Assembly (NCBI GenBank): GCA_019752015.1
Contig: JAIEMQ010000016.1
Location: 1-64,000 of the forward strand
DNA: 64,000 bases
DNA from: Cyanobacteriota bacterium
GTDB lineage: Bacteria; Acidobacteriota; Vicinamibacteria; Vicinamibacterales; UBA2999
Direction of reading: 5' to 3'
The notes beneath the pieces were generated by a model that was given only the letters and a program-made list of their open reading frames with translations, did not search any database and was not told the origin of the DNA. A program made the position numbers and the translations under genes. How positions within the stretch are numbered: position 1 is the stretch's first letter; every line of letters begins with the position of its first letter. Shown here in pieces: positions 7,872 through 15,537 of this stretch.

Positions 7872-10800
7872 CTCGGATCGCCGACAAACACGAACGCGCT
7901 CCAGTAGAATGGATCGTTGAAGCGCCGGTTGCGCAGCATGCTCAATTGCGCCTCACGGAGCGCCGCTGCGGGACGCCGCCGGCGAGGACCAAGCAGCTCG
8001 CCGTACATCGCCTTCATCAACTCCACGGTTGGCTCCTCATGCACATTGTTGAGCGAGCCGATCACAGACGCAGCGCCCGCGGCGAGGAAACCTCTGGCCA
8101 GGCCCATGACGCCCTCTCCAGGCAGATCCGGCCCGTCCACTGAACTGCACGCACTCAGGACGACGACATCCGCCTGCAGCGTGATGTCGGTGGTGATCTC
8201 GTTAAGCCGGACGCGGCCTCGCCGCCGACGACCCTCGGCATCGTACTGGGAGAGAATCACTGCCGACAACTCAGGCCTGAGACCGTCGGAAACCGCATGG
8301 GCCGCGAGATGCACGATTTGGTAACTACCAATCCGCTGCATCGCGTCACGATTTGCGGCGAAATCAAATGCGGCGAACCTCGGTTCAGACCTCGCATACG
8401 CCAATATCGAGTCCGCCTCGGTCCGCGCCAGCATCAGTCGTCCGCCCCTGAACTCGTCGCCGGCGAAATCGCCATCCGGCGATTCTGTTGGCAGCGGGCG
8501 TAGCGGCGTCAGACGCGGATCGTCTTCCTCGTAGACAGCATCCGCCACGACCGCGATCAAGCCGGGCGCCGCTGTGCGACCAGCGCGCTGCTTCAGTTCG
8601 ATTCCCGCCGACGCCGACGGCAGCATCGCTATCTCATGCTGAACGATCAGCGCCGTCTCGCGTCCAGGCTCGGGCATTGCGGCAAAAGGCACGAGCTGCA
8701 GCAGGCCGTCGCAAATCAGCAGCAGACGATGCTGGCGCAGGTCAGCCCTGAACTGGCCGAGCAGCATTTCGCTCAATGCACCGGCCTCGCGCTGCATCTC
8801 TGCCCGCAACTGTAGCGCCGTTGTGGGCGTACGTGCGGTGCGCATCAACTCCACGATCCTCGCGCTTAACCGATCGATCTCGTCTCTTGGCGGCAGGGTA
8901 ACTGCGGTAATCGACCCTGGTGCCACGAACCAGGCGTAGCTCTGACTTTCACCGAGCGCAATCCGCAGCAGGCGCGTCGTCGGATCCAGGAGGTGGCGCT
9001 GGATCTCCCGCAACGAAAAGATGGGCGGGCTTGCCGGTGTTGGGCCGACGCCTGCCCCACGAATCCGGCTGTCAAGCGTGCGATACGCGGTCAGGTGCAC
9101 GTTCATCTGCTCGAACGCTGCCTTCGCGTCGACCGCAGAGCCCGGCTGATTGGAGAGACGCGCAAGCCGGCTCGCCCAAAAGTCCAGTCGCCGCTGGTGC
9201 TCACGTTGCTGTTCTCGAAGCTCTGGATCCACGCCTCGGCGCGCGTCCGTACCGGACTCGCGCAAGAGGTCGATCAGCGACCGGGCCCGTTCGCGCTCCG
9301 CCATCTCGAAGGCCGCGATCGCGTAACCGTTAGCGGGCCTGACGGCATGCAGCCGCATCAAGACATCGATCATCGCGGCGAAGTACTTCTGGCGATTCGC
9401 AAAGTACAACGTGCGCGAGTACTCGCCGGATACTCGGCCACGAACATGTTCAATGAGCGTGATGGCGGCATCGAGATGCCGGCGCGCCACGGGAAGCGCG
9501 CCCGCATCGCGCTCGAGCACACCGAGTTCGTAACTGGTCTCTGCCTCGGGGTCGGTCAGTCCGATCTCGCGGCGCATGGCCAGCGCCTCGGTCAGCACAG
9601 CGCGCGCGGCATCGACGCGGCCAAGATGCCGGTTGGCCACTCCAATGTGATGCAGGGCGGTGGCAACACCTCGACGCACCTCAGCACGGCGATAGATCGC
9701 GAGGGCTTGCTCATGGTTGGCCAACGCCGCGGCGAAGCGACCAATGGCTGTCTCGACTTGACCGAGCAGGTCGAGCGCCTCGGCTTCGAAGAGGCGATCG
9801 GGAGTGGACGCGCCCCGAATCGCCGCGAGCGCGTCGTGCACGCCGGCGCCGGCAACATCGACGTGGCCTCGGCCAAGCGCGATCTGCGCCAGCCGCAATC
9901 CCAATCTGGCGATTCGCGGATCGTTCGGGGGCAGCGCGGCGCGCGCGCGCACGAAGTACTGTTCGGCGGCGTCAAGATCGCCGACCGCGCGATACGCAAC
10001 GCCGAGCAGATTCAGGAGCGGCGGTCCAAGCCGAGGATGCCGCTCCAGTACCGGGGCCGCCAGCAGCAGGCGTTCGAGTGCGGCGTAGTAGTCGCCGCTC
10101 TCCACCAGCATCGCGGCCTCGTTGGACAGCGTCGCAGCCCGATCGATCTCGACGCCAGGCAATGACGACCACAGCTCGAGCGCCTTCTTATAGTGCTTGC
10201 CGGCTTCGTCAAGCACACCGCGGTTGTATAACGTGGCGCCGAGATTGTTCTCTAGAAGGGCCACCTGATATGTCTGCCCCGATGATCGAAACAACTCCAA
10301 GGCGCTGGCGTATGCGGCCTCAGCCTCCTTGGGCTTGTTGGTGACTCGGAGCATGTCACCAGTCCGTGCCAGCGTCGTCGCGATACCACGAGTGTCGTTT
10401 ACCTCACGCCAGATAGACAGCGCAGAACGCAAAGCGACCAGTGCCTCAGCGGGCACGGGACGGTCCCCGGTCGCCAATCGCTTGCCATCGCTTTCAAGCC
10501 GCTCGGCCTCGGCGGAATGTTGATCGGCTGGGGTTACGGGATGCGGCTCGCCGTCGATCGAAATTTTGTACTGAATCCGCGCGGAGAGTGGCCCTTTAGG
10601 GGCGATCGCGATCTGGAACGTGTCATCGCTTTCGGCAATAAGCGTCGCCGACTCGACGCCACGCTCCCGCATGTCGAGGTTATAGACGGCACCGCCAGGC
10701 GGCGTGATCGCCAGGACCAGATCGGTCTGAAACTGCTCCACCAAGACACGAACCGCCGTGCCCCGATGCAGTGCAACCTCGAACCGTCCGCGACGGTCGG

Positions 10801-10951
10801 CCGACAACTCGGCCTCCACCGGGGCGCCCGGTACAAGCATCGCCTCGCCACAGGCCATCGAGGTAATGGTGATCAAACCGGCGCCGAGCAGGCCCCAGTT
10901 CCGTCCACTCAACTGGCCAGCGCTTCGGCTCACCGGCGCCCGCGACAACAA
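7868..10951 (-). CDS. TPR-CHAT protease, exported or lipid-anchored
   Basis: About 1,027 residues. It begins with a basic/hydrophobic leader ending TSMACGE (possible lipobox Cys), then a beta domain, then tetratricopeptide repeats over about residues 200-540, then a CHAT peptidase domain in the last 350 residues. Catalytic His is in VHLAAHAV and Cys in VVLSACSS. The open frame continues to a GTG at 10990, but a TTG at 10951 is better: a perfect AGGAGG at 10961-10966 stands 9 nt before it. TPR-CHAT proteins include separase-like proteases and Csx29 of Craspase. It is the first gene of an operon with the ECF sigma and anti-sigma-like genes. If exported, its CHAT domain would face the outer module of the anti-sigma protein. 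Confidence 0.85.
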   Translation of the reverse strand: MLSRAPVSRSAGQLSGRNWGLLGAGLITITSMACGEAMLVPGAPVEAELSADRRGRFEVALHRGTAVRVLVEQFQTDLVLAITPPGGAVYNLDMRERGVESATLIAESDDTFQIAIAPKGPLSARIQYKISIDGEPHPVTPADQHSAEAERLESDGKRLATGDRPVPAEALVALRSALSIWREVNDTRGIATTLARTGDMLRVTNKPKEAEAAYASALELFRSSGQTYQVALLENNLGATLYNRGVLDEAGKHYKKALELWSSLPGVEIDRAATLSNEAAMLVESGDYYAALERLLLAAPVLERHPRLGPPLLNLLGVAYRAVGDLDAAEQYFVRARAALPPNDPRIARLGLRLAQIALGRGHVDVAGAGVHDALAAIRGASTPDRLFEAEALDLLGQVETAIGRFAAALANHEQALAIYRRAEVRRGVATALHHIGVANRHLGRVDAARAVLTEALAMRREIGLTDPEAETSYELGVLERDAGALPVARRHLDAAITLIEHVRGRVSGEYSRTLYFANRQKYFAAMIDVLMRLHAVRPANGYAIAAFEMAERERARSLIDLLRESGTDARRGVDPELREQQREHQRRLDFWASRLARLSNQPGSAVDAKAAFEQMNVHLTAYRTLDSRIRGAGVGPTPASPPIFSLREIQRHLLDPTTRLLRIALGESQSYAWFVAPGSITAVTLPPRDEIDRLSARIVELMRTARTPTTALQLRAEMQREAGALSEMLLGQFRADLRQHRLLLICDGLLQLVPFAAMPEPGRETALIVQHEIAMLPSASAGIELKQRAGRTAAPGLIAVVADAVYEEDDPRLTPLRPLPTESPDGDFAGDEFRGGRLMLARTEADSILAYARSEPRFAAFDFAANRDAMQRIGSYQIVHLAAHAVSDGLRPELSAVILSQYDAEGRRRRGRVRLNEITTDITLQADVVVLSACSSVDGPDLPGEGVMGLARGFLAAGAASVIGSLNNVHEEPTVELMKAMYGELLGPRRRRPAAALREAQLSMLRNRRFNDPFYWSAFVFVGDPR

Positions 10952-11048
10952 CCCCGCCCACCTCCTCAGACTCCGCCACCGGAGCCACACGAAGTATCCC
11001 CTCGGGTTGCAGGGAGATCAACCGCGGTGACATGAAACCAAAAGTCGC

Positions 11049-11077
11049 CGGCCAGGCCGCTGTCATGGGCCTGGCCG
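11049..11077 (-). promoter_or_regulatory. GC-rich hairpin in leader of TPR-CHAT operon
   Basis: A perfect 10 bp inverted repeat (arms 11049-11058 and 11068-11077, 9 nt loop). On the minus strand the stem is followed by GCGACTTTTGGTTTC, a modest T-rich run. It lies between a possible 12-residue leader ORF and the start of the TPR-CHAT gene, so it could be an attenuator-like terminator. The T-run is imperfect, so a simple RNA structure or an operator are alternatives. Confidence 0.4.
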
Positions 11078-11110
11078 ACGGAGGAGTTCACGCCGAATGT
11101 TGCGCCGACC

Positions 11111-11149
11111 TTACGCGAAGATCGGGGGCCACACAATCACGATTTCCAT
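11111..11149 (-). CDS. Possible 12-residue leader peptide
   Basis: A short open frame encoding MEIVIVWPPIFA. It is preceded by an exact AAGGAG ribosome-binding site (11158-11163) with 8 nt spacing, better than that of most genes in the window. It lies in the 436 bp between the zinc-finger gene and the TPR-CHAT start (11387 to 10952), followed 33 nt later by a GC-rich hairpin. No homologue is known to me. The strength of the ribosome-binding site is the only evidence for translation; chance occurrence cannot be excluded. The rest of this intergenic stretch (about 11165-11387) shows nothing I can name. Confidence 0.35.
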   Translation of the reverse strand: MEIVIVWPPIFA

Positions 11150-11387
11150 GTGACGGTCTCCTTTCGCTGGAGAACCGCTCACGGCCGATCGCGATCTAAG
11201 ATGGGCGCGAGATCTCGGGCTACGTCATGCAGCGACACCCGACGGCAACGGCGGAACCGCTGGTCGCCGGCGGCCAGTTGCCTTGGCAGCCGAAATAGTT
11301 AAGAAGACTGAGAACGTACGGACGATCGACGCGAGGACTACTTGCGTGACACGACGCAGGCGACCCGGTCGACTCGGGGGCGAGCCG

Positions 11388-12122
11388 TTAGGAAATCGAC
11401 AGGCTGATGCTGTCTATCGGGAGTGAACAGCTCTCGACCGGCAGCGCTTCATCGTCGAAGCGTGCCGAGAGATTGCCGGTCTCGGCAGTGGCCACAATCA
11501 AGGCTTCGAAGACGACGGGCGCCACCGTCGGCAACGCGATCGTGCACAAGAGCCGCCGCCCCTGACACGCCACGTCCTTCGTTGTGACTTCGAACTGGAA
11601 TCGCCGGTCAGCGGTGATCACAGGGGGAGAGGACACCTGAAAGCTGACTGTCGTGCCTGATGGATCGCCGGTCGGCGTCAACAGGTCTGCGGCCAACGCG
11701 CGCACTGCCGCTCCGCGGGCACGAAGCGCGCCGCCTTCCGGATTCACGAGAGCGGCAAAGCCGGCCCGAATTTCGTTCAGACGAGACTCCACCCATTCGG
11801 CGGCGTTGCTGTCGGACATCCCCTCCATGACCCTGCGCCACGCCCCCTCGGGCTCTCGAGCACGCAAGTAGGTCTCGTAGATCGCAGGCGATGGAATGCT
11901 CGGCGGCGTAAGCAGCGGTAACTCACCCGTTTCGACTTGCTGCATCAGCATGTCGGCCAACACGTCGCTGCAGTCATCACACGTAAGCAGATGCGCTTCA
12001 ACCGCGCCGCGAGCGGATGGGCCCAGTCGCCGCGCCGCAAAATCCGCGAGCGACCTGCGGACTTCAACGCAGCGGGGTGGCACGTGCGGATTCTCGGAGC
12101 TCAAGAACGTCCTCATATTCAT
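11388..12122 (-). CDS. Zinc-finger (zf-HC2) anti-sigma-like protein
   Basis: A 244-residue protein. Residues about 43-53 read AHLLTCDDCSD, the HxxxCxxC zinc-binding signature of zf-HC2/ZAS anti-sigma domains. No convincing transmembrane helix follows; instead the C-terminal half (about 130-244) is beta-strand rich and may be a sensory domain. The start codon lies just 1 nt after the stop of the sigma-like gene upstream, an operon arrangement typical of sigma/anti-sigma pairs. ZAS proteins bind their sigma factor between regions 2 and 4; a soluble, possibly redox- or ligand-sensing type is inferred here. Confidence 0.7.
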   Translation of the reverse strand: MNMRTFLSSENPHVPPRCVEVRRSLADFAARRLGPSARGAVEAHLLTCDDCSDVLADMLMQQVETGELPLLTPPSIPSPAIYETYLRAREPEGAWRRVMEGMSDSNAAEWVESRLNEIRAGFAALVNPEGGALRARGAAVRALAADLLTPTGDPSGTTVSFQVSSPPVITADRRFQFEVTTKDVACQGRRLLCTIALPTVAPVVFEALIVATAETGNLSARFDDEALPVESCSLPIDSISLSIS

Positions 12123-12123
12123 C

Positions 12124-12927
12124 CTATACCGGGGCCAACCCGCCGTCCGGACCGAAAGCCCTGCGCCATAACTTCCTGAACTCCTGCAGCCGCACGTCGA
12201 GGGTCCCCCGCGAGATCTTGAGCCGTGCCATCGTGAACTTGTTCATTTCCTCGGACGATGCCTCGACAGCGTGACGATCCAGCAGGGGCACGAGTTCATC
12301 GAGCGAGAGTGACTCCGCATTTGCCACGCCAACGACGGCACGCACGCAACACTCGCGAAGGTACGCCTCTCTAGCGTCGAAGACGGCCTCCAGCGCCGGC
12401 CTCCCTCTGCACACTTCCTTGCATCCCCCCAACCTCTCGACCATGGCCTCGATGGCCGCGCGCGTGTGAGCCACTTCGATCAGGTGCTCCTCATCAGCTG
12501 GAACGGGCGGCAGGACCACATCCAGCTCCTGCGCAGTGACGCCCGCAGTCCGACGAGTCGGAGCGGTCACACGGAGTTCGGCACGACGACGATCGAGGCA
12601 GCGCCTCTTGAGGTACTGCCCAAACAAACCAGCAAACTGTGATTCGCCGCGCCAGGAAAACCCCTCGGCGGCGATCCTCGCTTCGAGGTTCGACAGCGCT
12701 GCGTCCGAGGCCTCGGCTGCCCATGCTTCTGCGGTCAGATCGTCTGGCGCCATGGTCCGGCAGAACGGGACTGCCCACGAACAGTTCAAGTTCCACAACC
12801 GCGTCCACGCTTCGTCACGAGCGGCGGGATCTCCGGACCTCCAGGCGTCGAACAACTGCTCGTCGACCGTGGCGAGAACCGGCGACACCAACGGTTCTGT
12901 CGTGTCTTCGTGGTCGCGTTCCGTCAT
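12124..12927 (-). CDS. Divergent sigma-70-like protein
   Basis: About 267 residues from the ATG at 12927 (the frame extends to an ATG at 12969; the inner ATG has a GGGTGG-like site and begins with an ordinary charged N-terminus). The first 130 residues follow the sigma region 2 pattern: LFDAWRSGDPAARDEAWTRL, then FSWRGESQFAGLFGQYLK and RRCLDRRRAE. The C-terminal part ends in a helix-turn-helix-like segment (MARLKISRGTLDVRLQEFRK) that may replace region 4. The middle contains an unusual cysteine-rich stretch (GGCKEVCRG, LRECCVR). It is followed at once by the zinc-finger anti-sigma-like gene. Similarity to standard ECF factors is weak, so the assignment rests on pattern plus neighbour. Confidence 0.6.
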   Translation of the reverse strand: MTERDHEDTTEPLVSPVLATVDEQLFDAWRSGDPAARDEAWTRLWNLNCSWAVPFCRTMAPDDLTAEAWAAEASDAALSNLEARIAAEGFSWRGESQFAGLFGQYLKRRCLDRRRAELRVTAPTRRTAGVTAQELDVVLPPVPADEEHLIEVAHTRAAIEAMVERLGGCKEVCRGRPALEAVFDAREAYLRECCVRAVVGVANAESLSLDELVPLLDRHAVEASSEEMNKFTMARLKISRGTLDVRLQEFRKLWRRAFGPDGGLAPV

Positions 12928-13031
12928 AGATGGAAACCACCCTGGTCCCGCCTTGCCCTCGACCCGCATGGCGGCACACGTCGCGGCGTTACAGGTCAGA
13001 TAGTAGCGAGGGAGCCGATCGTCCGATACCG

Positions 13032-13526
13032 TTATCGCAACGGAATCCGGCTGACGCGGAAGGCGCTCGTGACCACCACTTGTGACGACGCGCCTGCCAC
13101 CAGGCGCAATCGCAAGACGTAGTCACCATCCGCCGGTGCGGGCATCGTTACACTCACCATCGCGCCGCGCGAGGACGGGTCGACTGTCGGGCTGGGGAGT
13201 GGGATCGCGCCACCGCCGTCGACAGATTGCAGCTCGGCATCGAATCGCTCGCCGGGTCCGGGCTTCGACGTCATCAGAGACAACTGCACCTCCGTGGTCT
13301 GCGCCGGAACGCGGATCCGATCAAAGCCGTTGGACGAACGTGGTCCTCTCTCTCCGGCGGCGGACAGGTTGTAGGCGAGGACCACTCGTCCTTGGGCAGT
13401 CGGTTGCGATGCGGCGCGATCGGAGGGTCGCGTCCCGCTCCCGACGCGAGTAGCGACCCACGCGGCCACGAGCAACGTCAGTGCTACGAGCGACAGCGCC
13501 CTAACGCGTCTCTGGTCGTCGCCCAT
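13032..13526 (-). CDS. Single-pass membrane protein with anti-sigma-type outer module
   Basis: About 164 residues from the ATG at 13526. The N-terminus is basic, then one TM helix (about 10-28), then an extracytoplasmic beta module. That module matches the outer part of the anti-sigma protein at 6419-7216: compare ERGPRSSNGFDRIRVPAQTT, ELQSVDGGGAIPLPSPT and DGDYVLRLRLVAG with the corresponding blocks there. The N-terminal sigma-binding half is missing. The frame stays open to an ATG at 13715, but that extension has no hydrophobic or family features. It may be a stand-alone sensor or decoy for the same ligand or protease. It points away from the divergent NE0113-like gene. Confidence 0.6.
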   Translation of the reverse strand: MGDDQRRVRALSLVALTLLVAAWVATRVGSGTRPSDRAASQPTAQGRVVLAYNLSAAGERGPRSSNGFDRIRVPAQTTEVQLSLMTSKPGPGERFDAELQSVDGGGAIPLPSPTVDPSSRGAMVSVTMPAPADGDYVLRLRLVAGASSQVVVTSAFRVSRIPLR

Positions 13527-13801
13527 CAGCGCAATCCGGCAGACACCATCTCTTGGAAATGGCCGTTCGGCCGCGATCGTTACCGCCGTGCGTTGCGCTT
13601 TGTCATAGATCGCTGGAACGCTTGAACGGATCTCCATCGAGGACAGTGCCAAACCTTGGCGATTCACCGGGCGCGCGCTGTAACGACGCGGTCGAAACCA
13701 ACCATGTGTAGGCACATGCGAACGACCGCCCGCTCTGGATTTCCTCGACGAGGGTTTCCCGTGTCCTCGCCATCAATCCGTTGAATGTCGTGAAGTAAGC
13801 G

Positions 13802-15010
13802 ATGTTGTTGCCAGCATTGAGCGCAACCTTGATTCAATCGACTGGCGATCCTCGAGAAGGTATTCACTCAGGGTCACTGGCTGCAGCGCCCGCCGGCAAC
13901 TCCGATGCCGGCACTCTGCCGTCCAGCCTCACTACGTCTGTGCGCCATGTCTTGCTTCTCGTCGTTGGGTCCTCGGTCGCATCACTTGACGACGCCATCA
14001 CGGCGTTCGTAGGGGCCCGCCATGGCATCGATGATCTTTATGTTGTCGTGAGCGCGGATGCTGAAGAGGCTGCTCGGGACGTGATGTGCGCCTGGCTCAA
14101 GAAGTCCAGCGCCTTTGCGCGGATGTGTCGGACCGCCGGCATCGATCGTCACCGCCTGTTGCTGGGAACTCGAGCGCTCCGCGTCGTCGATGTGAAGCTC
14201 ACAGGCGGAATCGACTGGGACCTGGCCAATGGGTTGCTCGACATCGTCCGAGAGATTTGCACAGCGCGGACCGACCTGACGATCATCGTCCCTCAGCACG
14301 CTGGCGCGATGGCGGTCGCCGCACATGCCGCCTTACAGATTGGCGGACGTCCGCGTGACCGTTTCTATCTGCTAGCGGAGCCGTCGGCGTCGGAGCCGGC
14401 AACAACGGCGCGACTGCGACCGTCTTCGAAGCCACAGCCACGAACTACATCGCGGTTGATGGAGTTCCCGGTCGTACTCGAGGAGCGACCGTCAGCGGTC
14501 TCTTACCAGGAACTCGCCGTCGAGCGCCAGCGGGCAAGGCGGCGGTTGGCGGACCCGAGCCCCATGATCATCAGTCCACGTCGACGGACCATCACCATCG
14601 ACGGTACCGCGATCCGCCTGCCTCGTCTCGCCTTCTATTGGGTATGGGCCACGGCACGCTGCGCACCACGAGTGCTGCCCACTCGCGCGTTGTACGGCAA
14701 CTTCGACGTGGATCGCAGTGGCCGGCTGACAATCACGGCCGACGCAGACGCGCGGCCGCGGGCCGAGGCGGCGGTGCGGCAGTTGGAGCAACTCTTCGTG
14801 ACATTGTTCCCGACATCCGCTGACGAGTTCGCGCTGCTGCTCAAACGCGCATGCGGCGCCTCACCAGGATTGCCTGGCACGATGTCGCGCATCAACGCTG
14901 CGCTGAAGCGGGAACTGGGCATCGCAGCAGATCCGTACACGATCGTCAGTGAGCGAGGGAGCGATGGCTATCGGTTCAAGGTGCCCATCCGCATTCGCTT
15001 CGAATCGTGA
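13802..15010 (+). CDS. CRISPR-associated NE0113 (Csx/ring-nuclease-like) family protein
   Basis: A 402-residue protein. After an unstructured N-terminus, residues about 46-195 follow the Rossmann-like plan of the NE0113 family (TIGR02584 / Cas_NE0113): HVLLLVVGSS opening strand, DDLYVVVSADAEEAARDVM, an ICTARTDLTIIVPQHAGAMA strand-loop, then LQIGGRPRDRFYLLAE. The second half has the family's winged-helix-like part (ITIDGTAIRLPRLAFYWVWA). The usual ligand loop (SxAGGRKTM in family members I recall) is replaced by VPQHAGAMA, so cyclic-oligonucleotide binding may be lost or altered. No CRISPR repeats or cas genes occur in the window. It is divergent from the sigma/anti-sigma cluster. Assignment is from remembered family pattern, not a search. 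Confidence 0.6.
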   Translation: MLLPALSATLIQSTGDPREGIHSGSLAAAPAGNSDAGTLPSSLTTSVRHVLLLVVGSSVASLDDAITAFVGARHGIDDLYVVVSADAEEAARDVMCAWLKKSSAFARMCRTAGIDRHRLLLGTRALRVVDVKLTGGIDWDLANGLLDIVREICTARTDLTIIVPQHAGAMAVAAHAALQIGGRPRDRFYLLAEPSASEPATTARLRPSSKPQPRTTSRLMEFPVVLEERPSAVSYQELAVERQRARRRLADPSPMIISPRRRTITIDGTAIRLPRLAFYWVWATARCAPRVLPTRALYGNFDVDRSGRLTITADADARPRAEAAVRQLEQLFVTLFPTSADEFALLLKRACGASPGLPGTMSRINAALKRELGIAADPYTIVSERGSDGYRFKVPIRIRFES

Positions 15011-15112
15011 GTGGAGTCACATGCAATGTTGCATGCGACATTTGCGCACACGTTGATTCCCTTCAGCTCGAGATTTCCGTGGTCGATGATGCTCGGCAAT
15101 GGAGGCTCTTTG

Positions 15113-15526
15113 ATGAAAGTGACAATGCGTTCCCTGATTGCGACCACCCTCGTCCTTGCCCTATCGTCCACGCCGGCACTTGCGTCGGACTTGTTGGCCA
15201 GCGCGACCAAGGCTGCGACGGAAGCGGCACAGACCCAGCGACCGGCTGCTCGCGGGCAGAATCCGTACAAGACGCCCGGCATCATTCTCTTGAGCGCCGG
15301 TGCCGGCCTGACGCTGCTCGCCTTCCTGGCGCCGAGCGGGGTCAGCTGCCAGGAGACCGGTCGAGGACTCTTCGACGTCAGTTGCGGTACGACGACGAAC
15401 AAGGGCCTGTTGTTCGGTGGCCTCGGCGCCATGGGCGTCGGTGGATTTCTCCTGATGAAGAAACCGAGCCCCTCGATCCAGTTCGGCCCGGGCCACGTCG
15501 GTGTGACACACCGCATCGCCTTCTGA
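15113..15526 (+). CDS. Small exported or membrane protein
   Basis: About 137 residues from the ATG at 15113, chosen because GGAGG (15101-15105) stands 7 nt before it and a clean signal peptide follows (basic start, hydrophobic core, cleavage near STPALA-S). The mature part has two hydrophobic glycine-rich segments (about 60-75 and 100-118) flanking a loop with two cysteines (SCQE, VSCG) that could form a disulfide. No family recognised. It is followed 11 bp later by another exported protein on the same strand, so it is probably co-transcribed downstream of the NE0113-like gene. Confidence 0.65.
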   Translation: MKVTMRSLIATTLVLALSSTPALASDLLASATKAATEAAQTQRPAARGQNPYKTPGIILLSAGAGLTLLAFLAPSGVSCQETGRGLFDVSCGTTTNKGLLFGGLGAMGVGGFLLMKKPSPSIQFGPGHVGVTHRIAF

Positions 15527-15537
15527 CACCAGGCGCC

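Noticed and set aside
8993-10165. A 390-codon plus-strand frame opposite the TPR-CHAT gene
   Set aside because: No motif; the TPR repeats and CHAT motifs on the minus strand explain the sequence.
10991-11066. Start of the TPR-CHAT protein further upstream in another frame (128-codon ORF to 10680)
   Set aside because: That frame does not encode the beta or TPR blocks; the TTG at 10951 with AGGAGG fits the correct frame.
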